Source: Chlamydiales bacterium (GTDB taxonomy: Bacteria; Chlamydiota; Chlamydiia; Chlamydiales; JAAKFR01). From it: a stretch of DNA of 64,000 bases. The position numbers and the translations under genes were made by a program. Below are positions 53,018 through 62,873 of the stretch, in pieces (the stretch's first letter is position 1; each line of letters opens with the position of its first letter). Location of the stretch: contig JAJACK010000001.1 in the NCBI GenBank assembly GCA_022601535.1, positions 912,893 to 976,892 on the forward strand. The letters are read 5' to 3'. The notes under the pieces were generated by a model that searched no databases, had not been told where the DNA came from, and saw only the letters and a program-made list of their open reading frames with translations.

Positions 53018-54459
53018 AGTTAAAAAAACTGATTGCTGATCTCCCAATTAAAGTCGCCTCCGGTTCTAAAGAGGTCGATGTAACAGGTCTTTGCGCTCAT
53101 TCAAAATTTGTCGCTCCAGGAGACCTTTTTATCGCCAAAACACCTCACTATATCCCTGAGGCTGTTTCAAGTGGCGCAGCAGCTATTTTGACCGATTTCT
53201 ATGACCCTTTTCTCAAAAATGAGGTGGTGCAGTTGATCACCGATCAAGTTGAGGAGATCCAAGCATCGATCGCCTCCCGCTTTTTCAACCAGCCAATCAG
53301 TTCTCTATTTGCCATTGGAGTGACTGGAACAAATGGGAAAACAACAACCTCCTATCTGATCAAACATTTGCTCGACCAAATCGAGTCCAATAGGTGTGGT
53401 CTTATCGGAACTATTGAATACATCGTTGGAGATTTTCACTTTGAATCGGAATTGACTACCCCCGATGTGATCACTATTCACAAACTGTTATCCGAAATGG
53501 TTAAACAAAAATGCAGTTCTGTTGTGATGGAAGCCTCCTCTCACGGTTTAAAACAAGGGAGAGTAAATGGAATTGACTTTAGTGCTGCAATTTTCACAAA
53601 CTTGAGCCAAGATCATCTCGACTACCACGGCTCTATTGAAGCGTATGCTGAAGCAAAAGCACTTCTCTTTCAAAATCTTAAGCCAACTGGTGTTGCAATT
53701 GTAAACAAAGAGTCGTACTGGTCTGCAAAAATGCTCGAACAGTGTAGAGCAAAAACTCTTTCCTACGGATTGACAGAAGATGCTGATATTTATGCGCATG
53801 AGATTAATTTTTACGCTGATCACACCGATTTTATGGTCACCTATAAAGGAGAGAGTGTTCCATTTTCCTGGAGTGTAATAGGCCGTTTTAATATCCTCAA
53901 CGCATTGGCAGCGATCACACTCTGCATTTCTAAGGGGATTGAATTGAAAACACTTCCACCTCATTTTCTCACCTTCCCCCCTATTCCTGGTCGACTAGAG
54001 AGGGTTGAAAATAACCTCGGCCTTCACCTCTATGTCGATTTTGCTCACACTCCAGATGCCCTTGAAAATGTTCTCAAGTCGCTTCGAGAGTTTATAACGG
54101 GGAAAATCATTGTTCTCTTTGGTGCTGGAGGAGACCGTGATCGAGATAAACGGCCCAAGATGGGATTGGTTGCTGATACATACAGTGATTTTGCCTTGAT
54201 CACTTCTGATAATCCCCGTTCAGAAGATCCCACTTTGATCTGTGATCAAGTCGCTTCTGGGTTTAAATCTGACCACTATTTCATCGAAACAGACCGGAAA
54301 AAAGCGATTAAGCAGGCAATTGAAATGGCTCAAAAAGAAGATGCGATCCTCTTTGCTGGAAAAGGGCACGAGCCGTATCAAGTTTTTTCCCACCAAACAC
54401 TCCCTTTTGATGATAGCCAAATCGTCAGTGAAACTTTAAATGAGGTGCGTTGTTCATGA
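53014..54459 (+). CDS. murE: UDP-MurNAc-tripeptide synthetase MurE
   Basis: A 481-residue Mur ligase adding the third amino acid to UDP-MurNAc-L-Ala-D-Glu. GVTGTNGKTTTSYL binds ATP; the motif DNPRSEDP is that of enzymes selecting meso-diaminopimelate rather than lysine. I start at ATG 53014 (ATGA overlap with ftsI); GTG 53002 is less likely. Links the operon to peptidoglycan precursor synthesis, present in chlamydiae as a thin division-associated wall. CT269 equivalent. Confidence 0.95.
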   Translation: MKLKKLIADLPIKVASGSKEVDVTGLCAHSKFVAPGDLFIAKTPHYIPEAVSSGAAAILTDFYDPFLKNEVVQLITDQVEEIQASIASRFFNQPISSLFAIGVTGTNGKTTTSYLIKHLLDQIESNRCGLIGTIEYIVGDFHFESELTTPDVITIHKLLSEMVKQKCSSVVMEASSHGLKQGRVNGIDFSAAIFTNLSQDHLDYHGSIEAYAEAKALLFQNLKPTGVAIVNKESYWSAKMLEQCRAKTLSYGLTEDADIYAHEINFYADHTDFMVTYKGESVPFSWSVIGRFNILNALAAITLCISKGIELKTLPPHFLTFPPIPGRLERVENNLGLHLYVDFAHTPDALENVLKSLREFITGKIIVLFGAGGDRDRDKRPKMGLVADTYSDFALITSDNPRSEDPTLICDQVASGFKSDHYFIETDRKKAIKQAIEMAQKEDAILFAGKGHEPYQVFSHQTLPFDDSQIVSETLNEVRCS

Positions 54460-55127
54460 AACGGTTTTTTTGTTTAGGGCTTCTTTTAGTTGCAACGTCT
54501 TGTGGTGTGAGAAAGATGCCACCTGAAATTGCGGCAATCAAAGATGAAAAAGTTTTGATCATTCCCAAGCGAGAAGAAGTGATTGTGATCGATGCAGGAC
54601 ACGGAGGGCACGACCCAGGCTCTAACTCTAAGTGGGAAGAGTATGAAGAAAAAAAACTCACCCTTTCAACCGCATTCTTGGTGCAAGAACATTTGGAAAA
54701 ACTTGGTTACCAAGTTGTTTTAACTCGGAATCACGACACCTATGTTCCTCTTAAAAAGCGAGCAGAGATCGCTAATCATCTCCATGCCAATCTCTTTGTC
54801 AGCATTCACTATAATTACTCACAGAGTGATGATGTTCAGGGGGTTGAAGTGTATTATTATAGGCAAGATGGCAATTCGGAGCGGATTGCACAGTCAAAAG
54901 AGTTAGCAAGACGGGTTCTTACATCGACAATTGATTGGACCCATGCAAAATCACGGGGGGTCAAGCAAGCCAATTTTGCAGTGATTCGGGAAACGGAGAT
55001 GCCAGCGATTTTGATTGAAGCGGGATTTTTATCCAACTCCGAGGAACGGAAGCGTCTCAAAGACCCTCATTATCAACGTCAACTCTCTTGGGCAATTGCA
55101 AGAGGGATCGATCGGTACTTCCATTAG
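54456..55127 (+). CDS. amiA: N-acetylmuramoyl-L-alanine amidase (lipoprotein form)
   Basis: A 223-residue zinc amidase of type 3. The signal peptide ends in the lipobox VATSC, so the protein is probably a lipoprotein. Zinc ligands are in VIDAGHGGHDPG and SIHYN; the catalytic glutamate is in LIEAGFLSN. It cleaves the amide between MurNAc and the peptide stem, needed for daughter-cell separation and for wall recycling. ATG 54456 forms an ATGA overlap with murE. Last gene of the operon; overlaps the convergent OMP gene by four bases. CT268 equivalent. Confidence 0.93.
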   Translation: MKRFFCLGLLLVATSCGVRKMPPEIAAIKDEKVLIIPKREEVIVIDAGHGGHDPGSNSKWEEYEEKKLTLSTAFLVQEHLEKLGYQVVLTRNHDTYVPLKKRAEIANHLHANLFVSIHYNYSQSDDVQGVEVYYYRQDGNSERIAQSKELARRVLTSTIDWTHAKSRGVKQANFAVIRETEMPAILIEAGFLSNSEERKRLKDPHYQRQLSWAIARGIDRYFH

Positions 55128-55846
55128 AACTTGAGGTTGATACCAGCTTTAACACTTTGAACGTGAATTTTGTGGTTCCAGGTGAATTCGGCGTTGGCAA
55201 CATTTGAAACTTCTCTGATCCCAGAGATTTTGATCTCAGGAAAGCCCATATAGAGATATTCGATCTTGCCAATGATGCAACGGGTGAGAAAACATTCCAC
55301 TCCACCACCTGCTGTCCAACCATCATTTCGGCTTTTCCGCTCTGTCGCAATAAGAGTGGTTCCCCCTGTGTCATCTTCCATTCCAAGTTTGGGGATGAAA
55401 TAAGCATAGCCACCTTTAGAGTATAGAAGCCAGCGGCAACATGCAATTCCAAGACGGCCTGTGACAGTTCCATACACTCCACCACTACTGACAAGATCTG
55501 TTTCAGCACCAAAAGGAGATGCTTTGTCTCCATGGAAACTTAAGTAGCCTAATTCTGCTTCAACACCTGGGATAAGCCAAGAAAGTTGAAGGTTATAGCC
55601 AACGAGAACACCTCCCATTCCCCCCTTTGGATAAGCTTTAAATCGTTCAGCAGCATTGTTAAATGCAGACCCTTCTTGCCGATAAGCCCTCACTTTATGC
55701 TCGCCCCAGTCAAATCCCCCAAAAGCTCCAAAATAGAAGCCGGCCCAGCAACAATTATCTAGATTTTCATATCGGGCAAAAGAGGAGTGCATCGCACTTA
55801 AAGAGGTTGTGCATGCAAAAAAAAGAATCAATATATATTTCATCAT
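55124..55846 (-). CDS. outer membrane beta-barrel protein (Omp25/OmpA-like)
   Basis: A 240-residue protein with signal peptide (cleavage near TSLSA). The stretch WAGFYFGAFGGFDWG is the classic first strand of eight-stranded OmpA/Omp25-like barrels, with repeated alternating strands (GGMGGVLVGYNLQLSWLIPG; GKIEYLYMGF) and an aromatic-terminated end, INLKF, recognised by the BAM machinery. Cys-Cys pairs (NCCW, ACCR) could support disulfide cross-linking, which is common in chlamydial envelopes. It has its own promoter region toward tRNA-Arg and is convergent with amiA. Confidence 0.85.
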   Translation of the reverse strand: MMKYILILFFACTTSLSAMHSSFARYENLDNCCWAGFYFGAFGGFDWGEHKVRAYRQEGSAFNNAAERFKAYPKGGMGGVLVGYNLQLSWLIPGVEAELGYLSFHGDKASPFGAETDLVSSGGVYGTVTGRLGIACCRWLLYSKGGYAYFIPKLGMEDDTGGTTLIATERKSRNDGWTAGGGVECFLTRCIIGKIEYLYMGFPEIKISGIREVSNVANAEFTWNHKIHVQSVKAGINLKF

Positions 55847-55916
55847 CTGACTACCTACTTACTAATTAAGTAGCCATAGGTGATTTGATCAATGGATGTC
55901 AATTATTTTTTAGAAA

Positions 55917-55990
<74 letters not shown>

Positions 55991-56079
55991 GTCCTTAAAA
56001 GATTAAAGAAAGCTGAAAAGAAATTCTAGACTAAACTTAAAGCCCATGTTACGTTGAAAACATTACAGGAGGATTTTCT

Positions 56080-57531
56080 ATGAGTGAAGCAGATATTGGA
56101 TTGGTTGGACTGGCCGTAATGGGACAAAATCTCGTTCTTAATATGAACGATCACGGTTATACAGTCGCTGTTTTTAACCGCTCCGTCAATAAAGTCGACA
56201 CCTTTATGGAAGGGCCTGCTAAGGGAACAAAGGTGATCGGATGTCACACTCTACAAGAATTTGTACAAAAATTAAAAAGACCCCGTCGTGTCATGTTGAT
56301 GGTTAAAGCGGGTGATCCAGTCGACGATTTTATCCGTCTGCTCGAACCTTTATTAGAGCCAGGAGACATCATTATCGATGGAGGAAATAGCCACTACCCC
56401 GACACGATCCGTCGGTGTCAGGAATTGAAAGCAAAAGGACTCCTCTTCATTGGAACAGGGATTTCCGGAGGAGAAGAAGGAGCTCGCCATGGTCCATCGA
56501 TTATGCCAGGAGGGCACCCAGAAGCGTGGCCTCATGTGAAGCCAATTTTTCAAGGGATTGCTGCTAAAGTAGATAATGGTGTTCCTTGTTGTGATTGGGT
56601 AGGGGATGAAGGTGCTGGTCACTACGTGAAGATGGTCCATAACGGAATTGAGTATGGAGATATTCAACTCATTTGCGAAGCATTTTCACTGATGAAACAT
56701 GTCTTGAAGATGAGCTATGAAGAGATGGCCGATACCTTCACTGAATGGAATAAAAGAGAGCTAGACAGCTATCTCATCGAAATCACAGCAGATGTGTTTC
56801 GAGCTAAAGATGATGATGGGAAGCCGATGATCGATAAGATTTTGGACTGCGCAGGTCAAAAAGGGACGGGAAAATGGACGGCGATCAATTCTGTCGATAT
56901 GGGAATGCCCGTCACATTGATTGGAGAAGCGGTCTTTGCTCGTTGTCTCTCAGCATTAAAAGATGAACGGGTTGAAGCGAGCAAAAAACTCAAAGGGCCA
57001 TCGATCTCTTTTACAGGAGATAAAAAAGCCTTTTTGGAAGATATTTTCCACGCCCTTTACGCCTCTAAAATCATCAGCTACGCCCAAGGGTATATGTTGA
57101 TGAGAGAAGCTTCAAATGACTACAAGTGGAAGCTCAATTATGGCGGCATCGCACTGATGTGGCGAGGAGGATGTATCATCCGAAGTGTTTTCTTAGGGAA
57201 AATCAAGCAAGCCTTCGATAATAAGCCTGATCTCAATAATCTTCTTGTCGATGATTTCTTTATGGGAGAGATGGAGAAATGCCAGAAAGGATGGCGCAAT
57301 GTGGTGGCAGTCTCTGCCCAAAATGGCATTCCAATTCCTTGCTTTTCAACAGCTCTTTCTTTCTTTGATGGGTATCGATCCAAAGAGTTACCTGCGAATC
57401 TTCTCCAGGGGATCCGCGACTACTTTGGAGCACATACCTACGAACGGATTGACAAACCACGCGGTGAGTTTTTCCATACAAACTGGACAGGGACTGGAGG
57501 GGCAGTTAGCGCTTCTTCATACTCTATCTAA
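56080..57531 (+). CDS. gnd: 6-phosphogluconate dehydrogenase
   Basis: A 483-residue NADP-dependent decarboxylating enzyme of the oxidative pentose phosphate path, giving ribulose 5-phosphate, CO2 and NADPH. GLVGLAVMGQNLVLNM is the NADP loop; GAGHYVKMVHNGIEYGD holds the catalytic lysine, and GGNSHYPDT and the C-terminal HTNWTG are typical. ACAGGAGG gives a good ribosome-binding site before ATG 56080. A strong terminator follows. Full length. Confidence 0.96.
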   Translation: MSEADIGLVGLAVMGQNLVLNMNDHGYTVAVFNRSVNKVDTFMEGPAKGTKVIGCHTLQEFVQKLKRPRRVMLMVKAGDPVDDFIRLLEPLLEPGDIIIDGGNSHYPDTIRRCQELKAKGLLFIGTGISGGEEGARHGPSIMPGGHPEAWPHVKPIFQGIAAKVDNGVPCCDWVGDEGAGHYVKMVHNGIEYGDIQLICEAFSLMKHVLKMSYEEMADTFTEWNKRELDSYLIEITADVFRAKDDDGKPMIDKILDCAGQKGTGKWTAINSVDMGMPVTLIGEAVFARCLSALKDERVEASKKLKGPSISFTGDKKAFLEDIFHALYASKIISYAQGYMLMREASNDYKWKLNYGGIALMWRGGCIIRSVFLGKIKQAFDNKPDLNNLLVDDFFMGEMEKCQKGWRNVVAVSAQNGIPIPCFSTALSFFDGYRSKELPANLLQGIRDYFGAHTYERIDKPRGEFFHTNWTGTGGAVSASSYSI

Positions 57532-57554
57532 GGTTATTACGTCTTATTGCAGAC

Positions 57555-57590
57555 GGGGCTAAAGCTGGTAACGGCTTTAGCCCCATCTTT
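57555..57590 (+). terminator. Rho-independent terminator after gnd
   Basis: Inverted repeat GGGGCTAAAGC and GCTTTAGCCCC (57555-57584) forming an 11-pair stem, followed by ATCTTTTT. It ends gnd transcription before lepA. Confidence 0.9.
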
Positions 57591-57639
57591 TTATCAATAT
57601 CTCTAAACTTAAACTCATAAAGTAGGTTATGCTCTAGAC

Positions 57640-59439
57640 ATGAATCGAAAGCAGATCCGCAATTTTTCAATTATAGCCCATATCGATCATGGGAAATCCA
57701 CACTGGCCGACCGCCTTCTAGAAGAGACAAAAACTGTCGCTCGAAGGGAAATGCAAGAGCAACTCTTAGATTCGATGGACCTTGAACGTGAGAGGGGAAT
57801 CACGATCAAAGCGCACCCAGTGACTATGGATTATATTGCCAAAGATGGAACGGTGTACCAACTCAACTTGATCGATACCCCTGGGCATGTCGATTTCACC
57901 TATGAGGTCTCTCGCTCTCTCTCTGCGTGTGAAGGCGCTCTTCTCATCGTTGATGCAGCGCAAGGAGTGCAAGCTCAAAGCCTTGCAAATGTCTATCTCG
58001 CCCTTGATCGAGACCTTGAAATCCTTCCTGTCATCAATAAGATCGATCTGCCAGCTGCTGATGTTGAAGAAGCTCGTCGTCAAATTGAAGAGTACATCGG
58101 GCTTGATACAACCCATGCAATCGCTTGTTCTGCAAAATCAGGGAAGGGGATTGCAGAGATTTTGGAAAAAATTGTTGAATTGATTCCTCCGCCAAAGGAG
58201 CCAGAAGATGAAGAGCTTAGGGCTCTTGTCTTTGATTCTCATTATGATGCATTTAGAGGAGTGATGATCTACATCCGTGTGATCAGTGGAGAGGTGAAAA
58301 CTGGTCAACAGATCAAATTGATGGTGACAAACAAGAGCTACGAAGTGCTAGAAGTGGGAGTTTTCAAACCCAAAGCGACAAAATGCTCCTCTCTTAAAGT
58401 GGGAGAAGTAGGCTATTTGATCGGCAATATCAAAACCGTTTCAGATGTGAAAATCGGCGATACGCTCACCGACTATAAGCGACCTGCTTCCGAACCTCTC
58501 CCCGGATTTAAAGAGATCAAACCTGTGGTTTTTGCCGGCATTTACCCGGTCGATACAACAGATTTTGAGAACCTACGCGATGCAATTGTAAAACTGCAAC
58601 TCAACGATTCAGCACTTTTTGTTGAGCAAGAGAGCTCGACAGCACTTGGGTTTGGCTTTCGGTGTGGATTTTTAGGGCTTCTCCACCTTGAAATCATCTT
58701 TGAAAGGATTTCAAGAGAATACAATGTCGATGTGATTACAACAGCTCCTTCTGTTGTCTATAAATTAACCCTCAATGATGGAACAAAACTCGATATTGAT
58801 AACCCCGTTTATTATCCCGACCCAGTCTTGATCTCCTCTATTGAAGAGCCATGGGTTGTCACACACATCATGATTCCTTCGGAGTTTCTAGGAGCTGTGA
58901 TGAACCTTGGAATGGAGAAACGGGGTAATTGCATCAAAACAGACTCTTTAGATGACCGTCGTTTGGTCTTGACCTACCGTTTTCCTCTCAATGAAATTAT
59001 TGTCGATTTCAATGATAAACTCAAGTCAGTCACTAGAGGATACGGCTCCTTTGACTATGAATTTGACTCCTATGAAGAGGGAGAGATCGTCAAACTCGAA
59101 ATAAAAGTGCACGATGAATCTGTCGATGCCTTCTCCTCACTTGTCCATAAAACTAAAGCAGAAGCCAAAGGGCGGGCGATTTGCAAAAAACTCCTTGATG
59201 TCATCCCACGGCAACTTTTTAAAGTGCCGATCCAGGCAGCGATTGGAGGAAAGATTATAGCACGCGAAACCTTAGGCGCTTTGGGTAAAAATGTGACAGC
59301 CAAATGTTATGGAGGGGATATCACTCGCAAGAGGAAATTGTGGGAGAAACAGAAGAAAGGGAAGAAGAAAATGAAGGAGATTGGGAAGGTAACAATCCCC
59401 CAAAGTGCTTTTATGGCTGTATTAAAAGCGAATGAGTAG
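57640..59439 (+). CDS. lepA: elongation factor 4 (LepA)
   Basis: A 599-residue translational GTPase. AHIDHGKST (residues 13-21) is the P-loop and DTPGHVDF the G3 motif; the domains follow as G, II, III, V, then the C-terminal domain unique to LepA ([18 protein letters not shown]). It acts on stalled or mispositioned ribosomes and in initiation or assembly. Full length, on the membrane face of cells in many bacteria. Seventeen bases separate it from the NTT gene, so both may be transcribed together. Confidence 0.97.
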   Translation: MNRKQIRNFSIIAHIDHGKSTLADRLLEETKTVARREMQEQLLDSMDLERERGITIKAHPVTMDYIAKDGTVYQLNLIDTPGHVDFTYEVSRSLSACEGALLIVDAAQGVQAQSLANVYLALDRDLEILPVINKIDLPAADVEEARRQIEEYIGLDTTHAIACSAKSGKGIAEILEKIVELIPPPKEPEDEELRALVFDSHYDAFRGVMIYIRVISGEVKTGQQIKLMVTNKSYEVLEVGVFKPKATKCSSLKVGEVGYLIGNIKTVSDVKIGDTLTDYKRPASEPLPGFKEIKPVVFAGIYPVDTTDFENLRDAIVKLQLNDSALFVEQESSTALGFGFRCGFLGLLHLEIIFERISREYNVDVITTAPSVVYKLTLNDGTKLDIDNPVYYPDPVLISSIEEPWVVTHIMIPSEFLGAVMNLGMEKRGNCIKTDSLDDRRLVLTYRFPLNEIIVDFNDKLKSVTRGYGSFDYEFDSYEEGEIVKLEIKVHDESVDAFSSLVHKTKAEAKGRAICKKLLDVIPRQLFKVPIQAAIGGKIIARETLGALGKNVTAKCYGGDITRKRKLWEKQKKGKKKMKEIGKVTIPQSAFMAVLKANE

Positions 59440-59456
59440 TATAATAGCCTCCCAAG

Positions 59457-60971
59457 ATGAGCGAGACTTCTTGGATCCAAAAGCTTTGGCCAGTCAAACG
59501 ATTTGAACTAAAGAAAGTTATTCCGCTTCTCGTATTAAAATTTTTAGCCTCCCTGATCTACTCTCTTCTAACCTGCATGAAAGACACACTGGTCGTCACT
59601 GCTAAGCATTCTGGTGCTGAAGTGATTCCCATTTTAAAAGGGTGGATCGTCTTTCCACTCACCATTATCACTGCGATCGTCTATTCGAAATTAAGCAATT
59701 ATTTGAAACCTTCGACCCTCTTTTACTCGATGATCTCCTTCTTTATGGTGGTTATTTTGCTCTACGGCTTTGTCCTCTACCCAAATTTTGATACCTTATC
59801 CCCTCACGCTTCAGCCGACTGGCTAACCGCTCGTTTAGGGGAAAACTATAGCCATTGGGTCGCCGTTTACCGGAATTGGGTCCACTCGATCTTCTTTGTC
59901 ACAGCAGAGCTCTGGGCCCAGGTCGTGATTTTCCTCCTCTTCTGGGGCTTTACCAACCTCATCTGCCGAGTGAGTGAAGCAAAGCGGATCTATACCCTTT
60001 GTATCGCATCAGGTGACTTAGCAGCGCTTCTTGCAGGTCCCATTATCCTCTACTGTCTAAAACAATTTTCAGGAGCTGACTTTACTCCTACACTCCAAAC
60101 TGTGATCACCTATGTGGTGATCTGTGGAGCGCTTATGATTGCAACCTATTGGTGGCTGAATCACTATGTCCTAAGAGATAAACGGTATTACGACCCTTCC
60201 GTTACAAAACAATCGATCAACCAAAAAACAAAACTTTCTTTAAGACAGAGTATCAAGCACATTTTTTCATCCAAATATCTCCTTAGCATTGCAGTCCTCG
60301 TGATTGGTTGTGCACTGACCATCAATATGGTAGAAGTGACGTGGAAAGCACGTCTTAAAGAGCTCTATCCCAATCCGATTGATTACCAAGCTTATATTGC
60401 CAAAGTTGTCTTCTTTGTTGGATCTATAGGGTTTATCACAGCCCTCTTCTTAGGAGGAAACTGGCTCCGTCGCTTTGGGTGGAATTTCAGTGCTCAGATA
60501 GCTCCTATTGTCATCGGATTGTCTGGAAGTCTTTTCTTTCTCTTCTCTTATTTTCAAAATGCTCTTACACCGATCACAGCTCTTTTTGGTATCACCCCTC
60601 TCGCCTTTGTTGTTTTCTTTGGAGCTTTTCAAAATATGTTGAGCAAGGTAGTAAAATATTCATTTTTTGATTCGACGAAAGAAATTGCTTACATTCCCCT
60701 AGATCAAGAATCTAAGGTAAAGGGGAAAGCAGCAATAGACATGGTTGGATCTAGATTTGGCAAGTCGAGTTCTTCTTGGGTCCAGCTTGTAATTATGGCC
60801 CTTGCAGGGACGGGTTCTGTACTTGTGATCACCCCATATCTGATTCCTATTGTGATTGGAATGGCTCTTTTTTGGTGTAATTCAGTCCGTTACATTGCAA
60901 AAGAGCTTGAGAAGCATGAAGAAGAGAGACAACCTGAGTCTGAGCCTGCAGAGCAACCTGTCAATGCTTAA
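59457..60971 (+). CDS. NTT-type nucleotide transporter, first of two
   Basis: A 504-residue membrane protein with 11 or 12 segments. MKDTLVVTAKHSGAEVIPILKG and the EXXTAELWAQ-like VTAELWAQ, plus the DSTKEIAYIPLDQESKVKGKA loop, are typical of the chlamydial and plastid ATP/ADP translocase family. The group includes energy-parasitic ATP:ADP exchangers and transporters of other nucleotides; which one this is cannot be told by eye. It is paralogous to the minus-strand gene at the right edge. A short polar C-terminus ends in Glu-rich residues. Confidence 0.93.
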   Translation: MSETSWIQKLWPVKRFELKKVIPLLVLKFLASLIYSLLTCMKDTLVVTAKHSGAEVIPILKGWIVFPLTIITAIVYSKLSNYLKPSTLFYSMISFFMVVILLYGFVLYPNFDTLSPHASADWLTARLGENYSHWVAVYRNWVHSIFFVTAELWAQVVIFLLFWGFTNLICRVSEAKRIYTLCIASGDLAALLAGPIILYCLKQFSGADFTPTLQTVITYVVICGALMIATYWWLNHYVLRDKRYYDPSVTKQSINQKTKLSLRQSIKHIFSSKYLLSIAVLVIGCALTINMVEVTWKARLKELYPNPIDYQAYIAKVVFFVGSIGFITALFLGGNWLRRFGWNFSAQIAPIVIGLSGSLFFLFSYFQNALTPITALFGITPLAFVVFFGAFQNMLSKVVKYSFFDSTKEIAYIPLDQESKVKGKAAIDMVGSRFGKSSSSWVQLVIMALAGTGSVLVITPYLIPIVIGMALFWCNSVRYIAKELEKHEEERQPESEPAEQPVNA

Positions 60972-61020
60972 AGCATAAAAAAAATTCTAAAGAAAGAGTG
61001 TTATCTGTAATCTCTTTTAG

Positions 61021-62571
61021 GTGAAGCTAGACTTAACCCCTTTTTTACATTTAGAACACCATTTTCTTGAAAGACAGCACAACCATCCCTGGGTAAGTGC
61101 CTGTATTTGTGGGAATATTCAAAAATTTCCTTTTCGATTAGCTTCAAATAAAACGGGATCTATTAAACAAGATTATAATTATTTGCCACAGAATTTGCCT
61201 CAAGGCTGGCCCAGTTGTACAGGGCAACAAACACCAACCTATCTGCTCAATATTCCTTCTACAGGTGAAGTTTCTAAAATTCTAAATCTCTTAAAAACAG
61301 AAGGTTTTGCATATTCTTCTGAAGCATCAAAGAAGGAAATGAAAGAACGTGTTTGTGTTGTGATTGGTCTCAACCGCCCCTATTCATTAGATCGATGTCG
61401 GAATGTATCCTTTTTACAGATGATTTATACGCTTCCAATCATAGAAGGAATTGCTTACCGAGTGTTTGGTTTTTTTTGGGGCCCTATTTGGGAAATCCAT
61501 AGTTGCAAGGGAAAACACCTCTACGATGTTAAGAAAGCGTATCGTTTGTTAAAAGCTCTTTCTAAAACACACGCTTTAGATGTACTTAAATTGATGGAAA
61601 ATGGGGCAGCATTGAGATCTCAAGTTCCTTATCAAAAGGTTCGAGAGAGGATTAAAGATAATGTTGCTTCTTCTGCATTTGCCACCTATTTAGAGAATAA
61701 AGCACCAAAATCACCGATCTACTTTGGAGTGATGGACAGTGATAGTCAAGGTCTCCGGAGTGAAGAGGTAGGTCTTTTCTCTCGGATTGATGGAGCTATT
61801 ATAGGGCAAGGAACTCCTTCTGTTGTGACATGTGGTTACCGTGTGAATGAACCTGGAAGACCCCTCTTAGAAATAGGAGTGAAACTTGACATGGCTGTCC
61901 GTGCTGCAATGAATCAGATCATTCCCTACTCTCCTTATTTTCCCGAGCCCGGCTCTTTTTTTTGTGTCCGTCGTCCCCCTGGTTCTCACTTCTTAAAGCA
62001 ACTCTCATTTTCAGGAAGTGGGGCAGGTTTAGAGTGTCGTCGGCTTATTCAAAATGGTAGAGACCAGAAATTATTTGATGACCAAGCTGTTTTTCTTCCT
62101 TCCGGTGGCCCCCTTACAACAACTCCTGATAGGATGAAAACAAAAACAAGTCAGTCCCCACCGAGTAAAGGTAAACAAAAAGGTTTTCTGCGGGCTTTAC
62201 GAGGAATCTCTCAGACACATATCCTACCTAAGCAGTGGGCAGAGAATCTCTATGTTGTGCTCGAACTTAAATGTGAGCGAATAACAGATGCAACAACTCC
62301 AATAATGAAGATATTCACCCTCTTTGATCCCATCTCTCGCATGTTGGGAATGTCTGGGAGATATTATTCTGGATACTTCGATACCGTGATAAAAGAGTAT
62401 GGTAGGCCTCTAACTAAAGCAGAAGCTGAAATGCTTGAGAAAGAATCAAATAAGCTTTTAGATTTAGGGATGGCTAATGCTGAACTCCAGCTTGTTGTCA
62501 AAGCTGCTTCTGCATCCGGTGAAGCGATCTTCGAGATTCTTTCAAAGTCAGAAGATTCTTTACAAAATTAG
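61021..62571 (+). CDS. hypothetical protein, 516 residues
   Basis: Not recognised. It starts at GTG 61021 without a clear ribosome-binding site, 49 bases after the NTT gene. No signal peptide. One hydrophobic stretch (residues about 135-165, MIYTLPIIEGIAYRVFGFFWG) could associate with membrane; elsewhere it is a mixed soluble protein with conserved-looking motifs such as YFGVMDSDSQGLRS and GAGLECRRLIQNGRDQKLF. A position between two nucleotide transporters does not by itself indicate function. Possibly a lineage-specific effector or enzyme. Confidence 0.6.
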   Translation: MKLDLTPFLHLEHHFLERQHNHPWVSACICGNIQKFPFRLASNKTGSIKQDYNYLPQNLPQGWPSCTGQQTPTYLLNIPSTGEVSKILNLLKTEGFAYSSEASKKEMKERVCVVIGLNRPYSLDRCRNVSFLQMIYTLPIIEGIAYRVFGFFWGPIWEIHSCKGKHLYDVKKAYRLLKALSKTHALDVLKLMENGAALRSQVPYQKVRERIKDNVASSAFATYLENKAPKSPIYFGVMDSDSQGLRSEEVGLFSRIDGAIIGQGTPSVVTCGYRVNEPGRPLLEIGVKLDMAVRAAMNQIIPYSPYFPEPGSFFCVRRPPGSHFLKQLSFSGSGAGLECRRLIQNGRDQKLFDDQAVFLPSGGPLTTTPDRMKTKTSQSPPSKGKQKGFLRALRGISQTHILPKQWAENLYVVLELKCERITDATTPIMKIFTLFDPISRMLGMSGRYYSGYFDTVIKEYGRPLTKAEAEMLEKESNKLLDLGMANAELQLVVKAASASGEAIFEILSKSEDSLQN

Positions 62572-62624
62572 AGAAATGTTTTTAGTTGGAAGAAAGTATT
62601 CGCTTTTAAAAAAAGGAGGGAGAA

Positions 62625-62822
62625 GTGAAATATTTATTAATGTTTTTAGGACTGATGGTTTGTACATGTGGATGTAATAACCAAGTGGATGATTCTTATT
62701 ATGATGAAGACTCTCAATACCGAGCACCACACGGTGTTTTAGAAGATGAAGGGCAGGCGCATCGCGGCCACCGTCATGGAAGAAGAACACTATTGAGAAA
62801 TACTAGAAATACTAGACATTAA
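62625..62822 (+). CDS. small lipoprotein with basic, His-rich tail
   Basis: A 65-residue protein starting with GTG 62625, preceded by the strong ribosome-binding site AAGGAGGG. The hydrophobic N-terminus ends in the lipobox TCGC; the mature part is first acidic (DDSYYDEDSQ), then basic and histidine-rich (AHRGHRHGRR). Metal or polyanion binding is conceivable. No family recognised. It is followed directly by a terminator hairpin. Confidence 0.75.
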   Translation: MKYLLMFLGLMVCTCGCNNQVDDSYYDEDSQYRAPHGVLEDEGQAHRGHRHGRRTLLRNTRNTRH

Positions 62823-62827
62823 AATTT

Positions 62828-62860
62828 ACCAGAATCTCTCCGTAAGGGAGAGATTCTGGT
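62828..62860. terminator. hairpin between convergent genes, probable bidirectional terminator
   Basis: Perfect 14-pair inverted repeat ACCAGAATCTCTCC and GGAGAGATTCTGGT with a five-base loop GTAAG, placed between the ends of the small lipoprotein (+) and the NTT gene (-). The T-runs on both sides are weak. Confidence 0.75.
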
Positions 62861-62873
62861 ATTATAGTAGAGA

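Noticed and set aside
57555-57584. Inverted repeat after gnd as a riboswitch or attachment site
   Set aside because: Stem followed by a T-run is simply a terminator.
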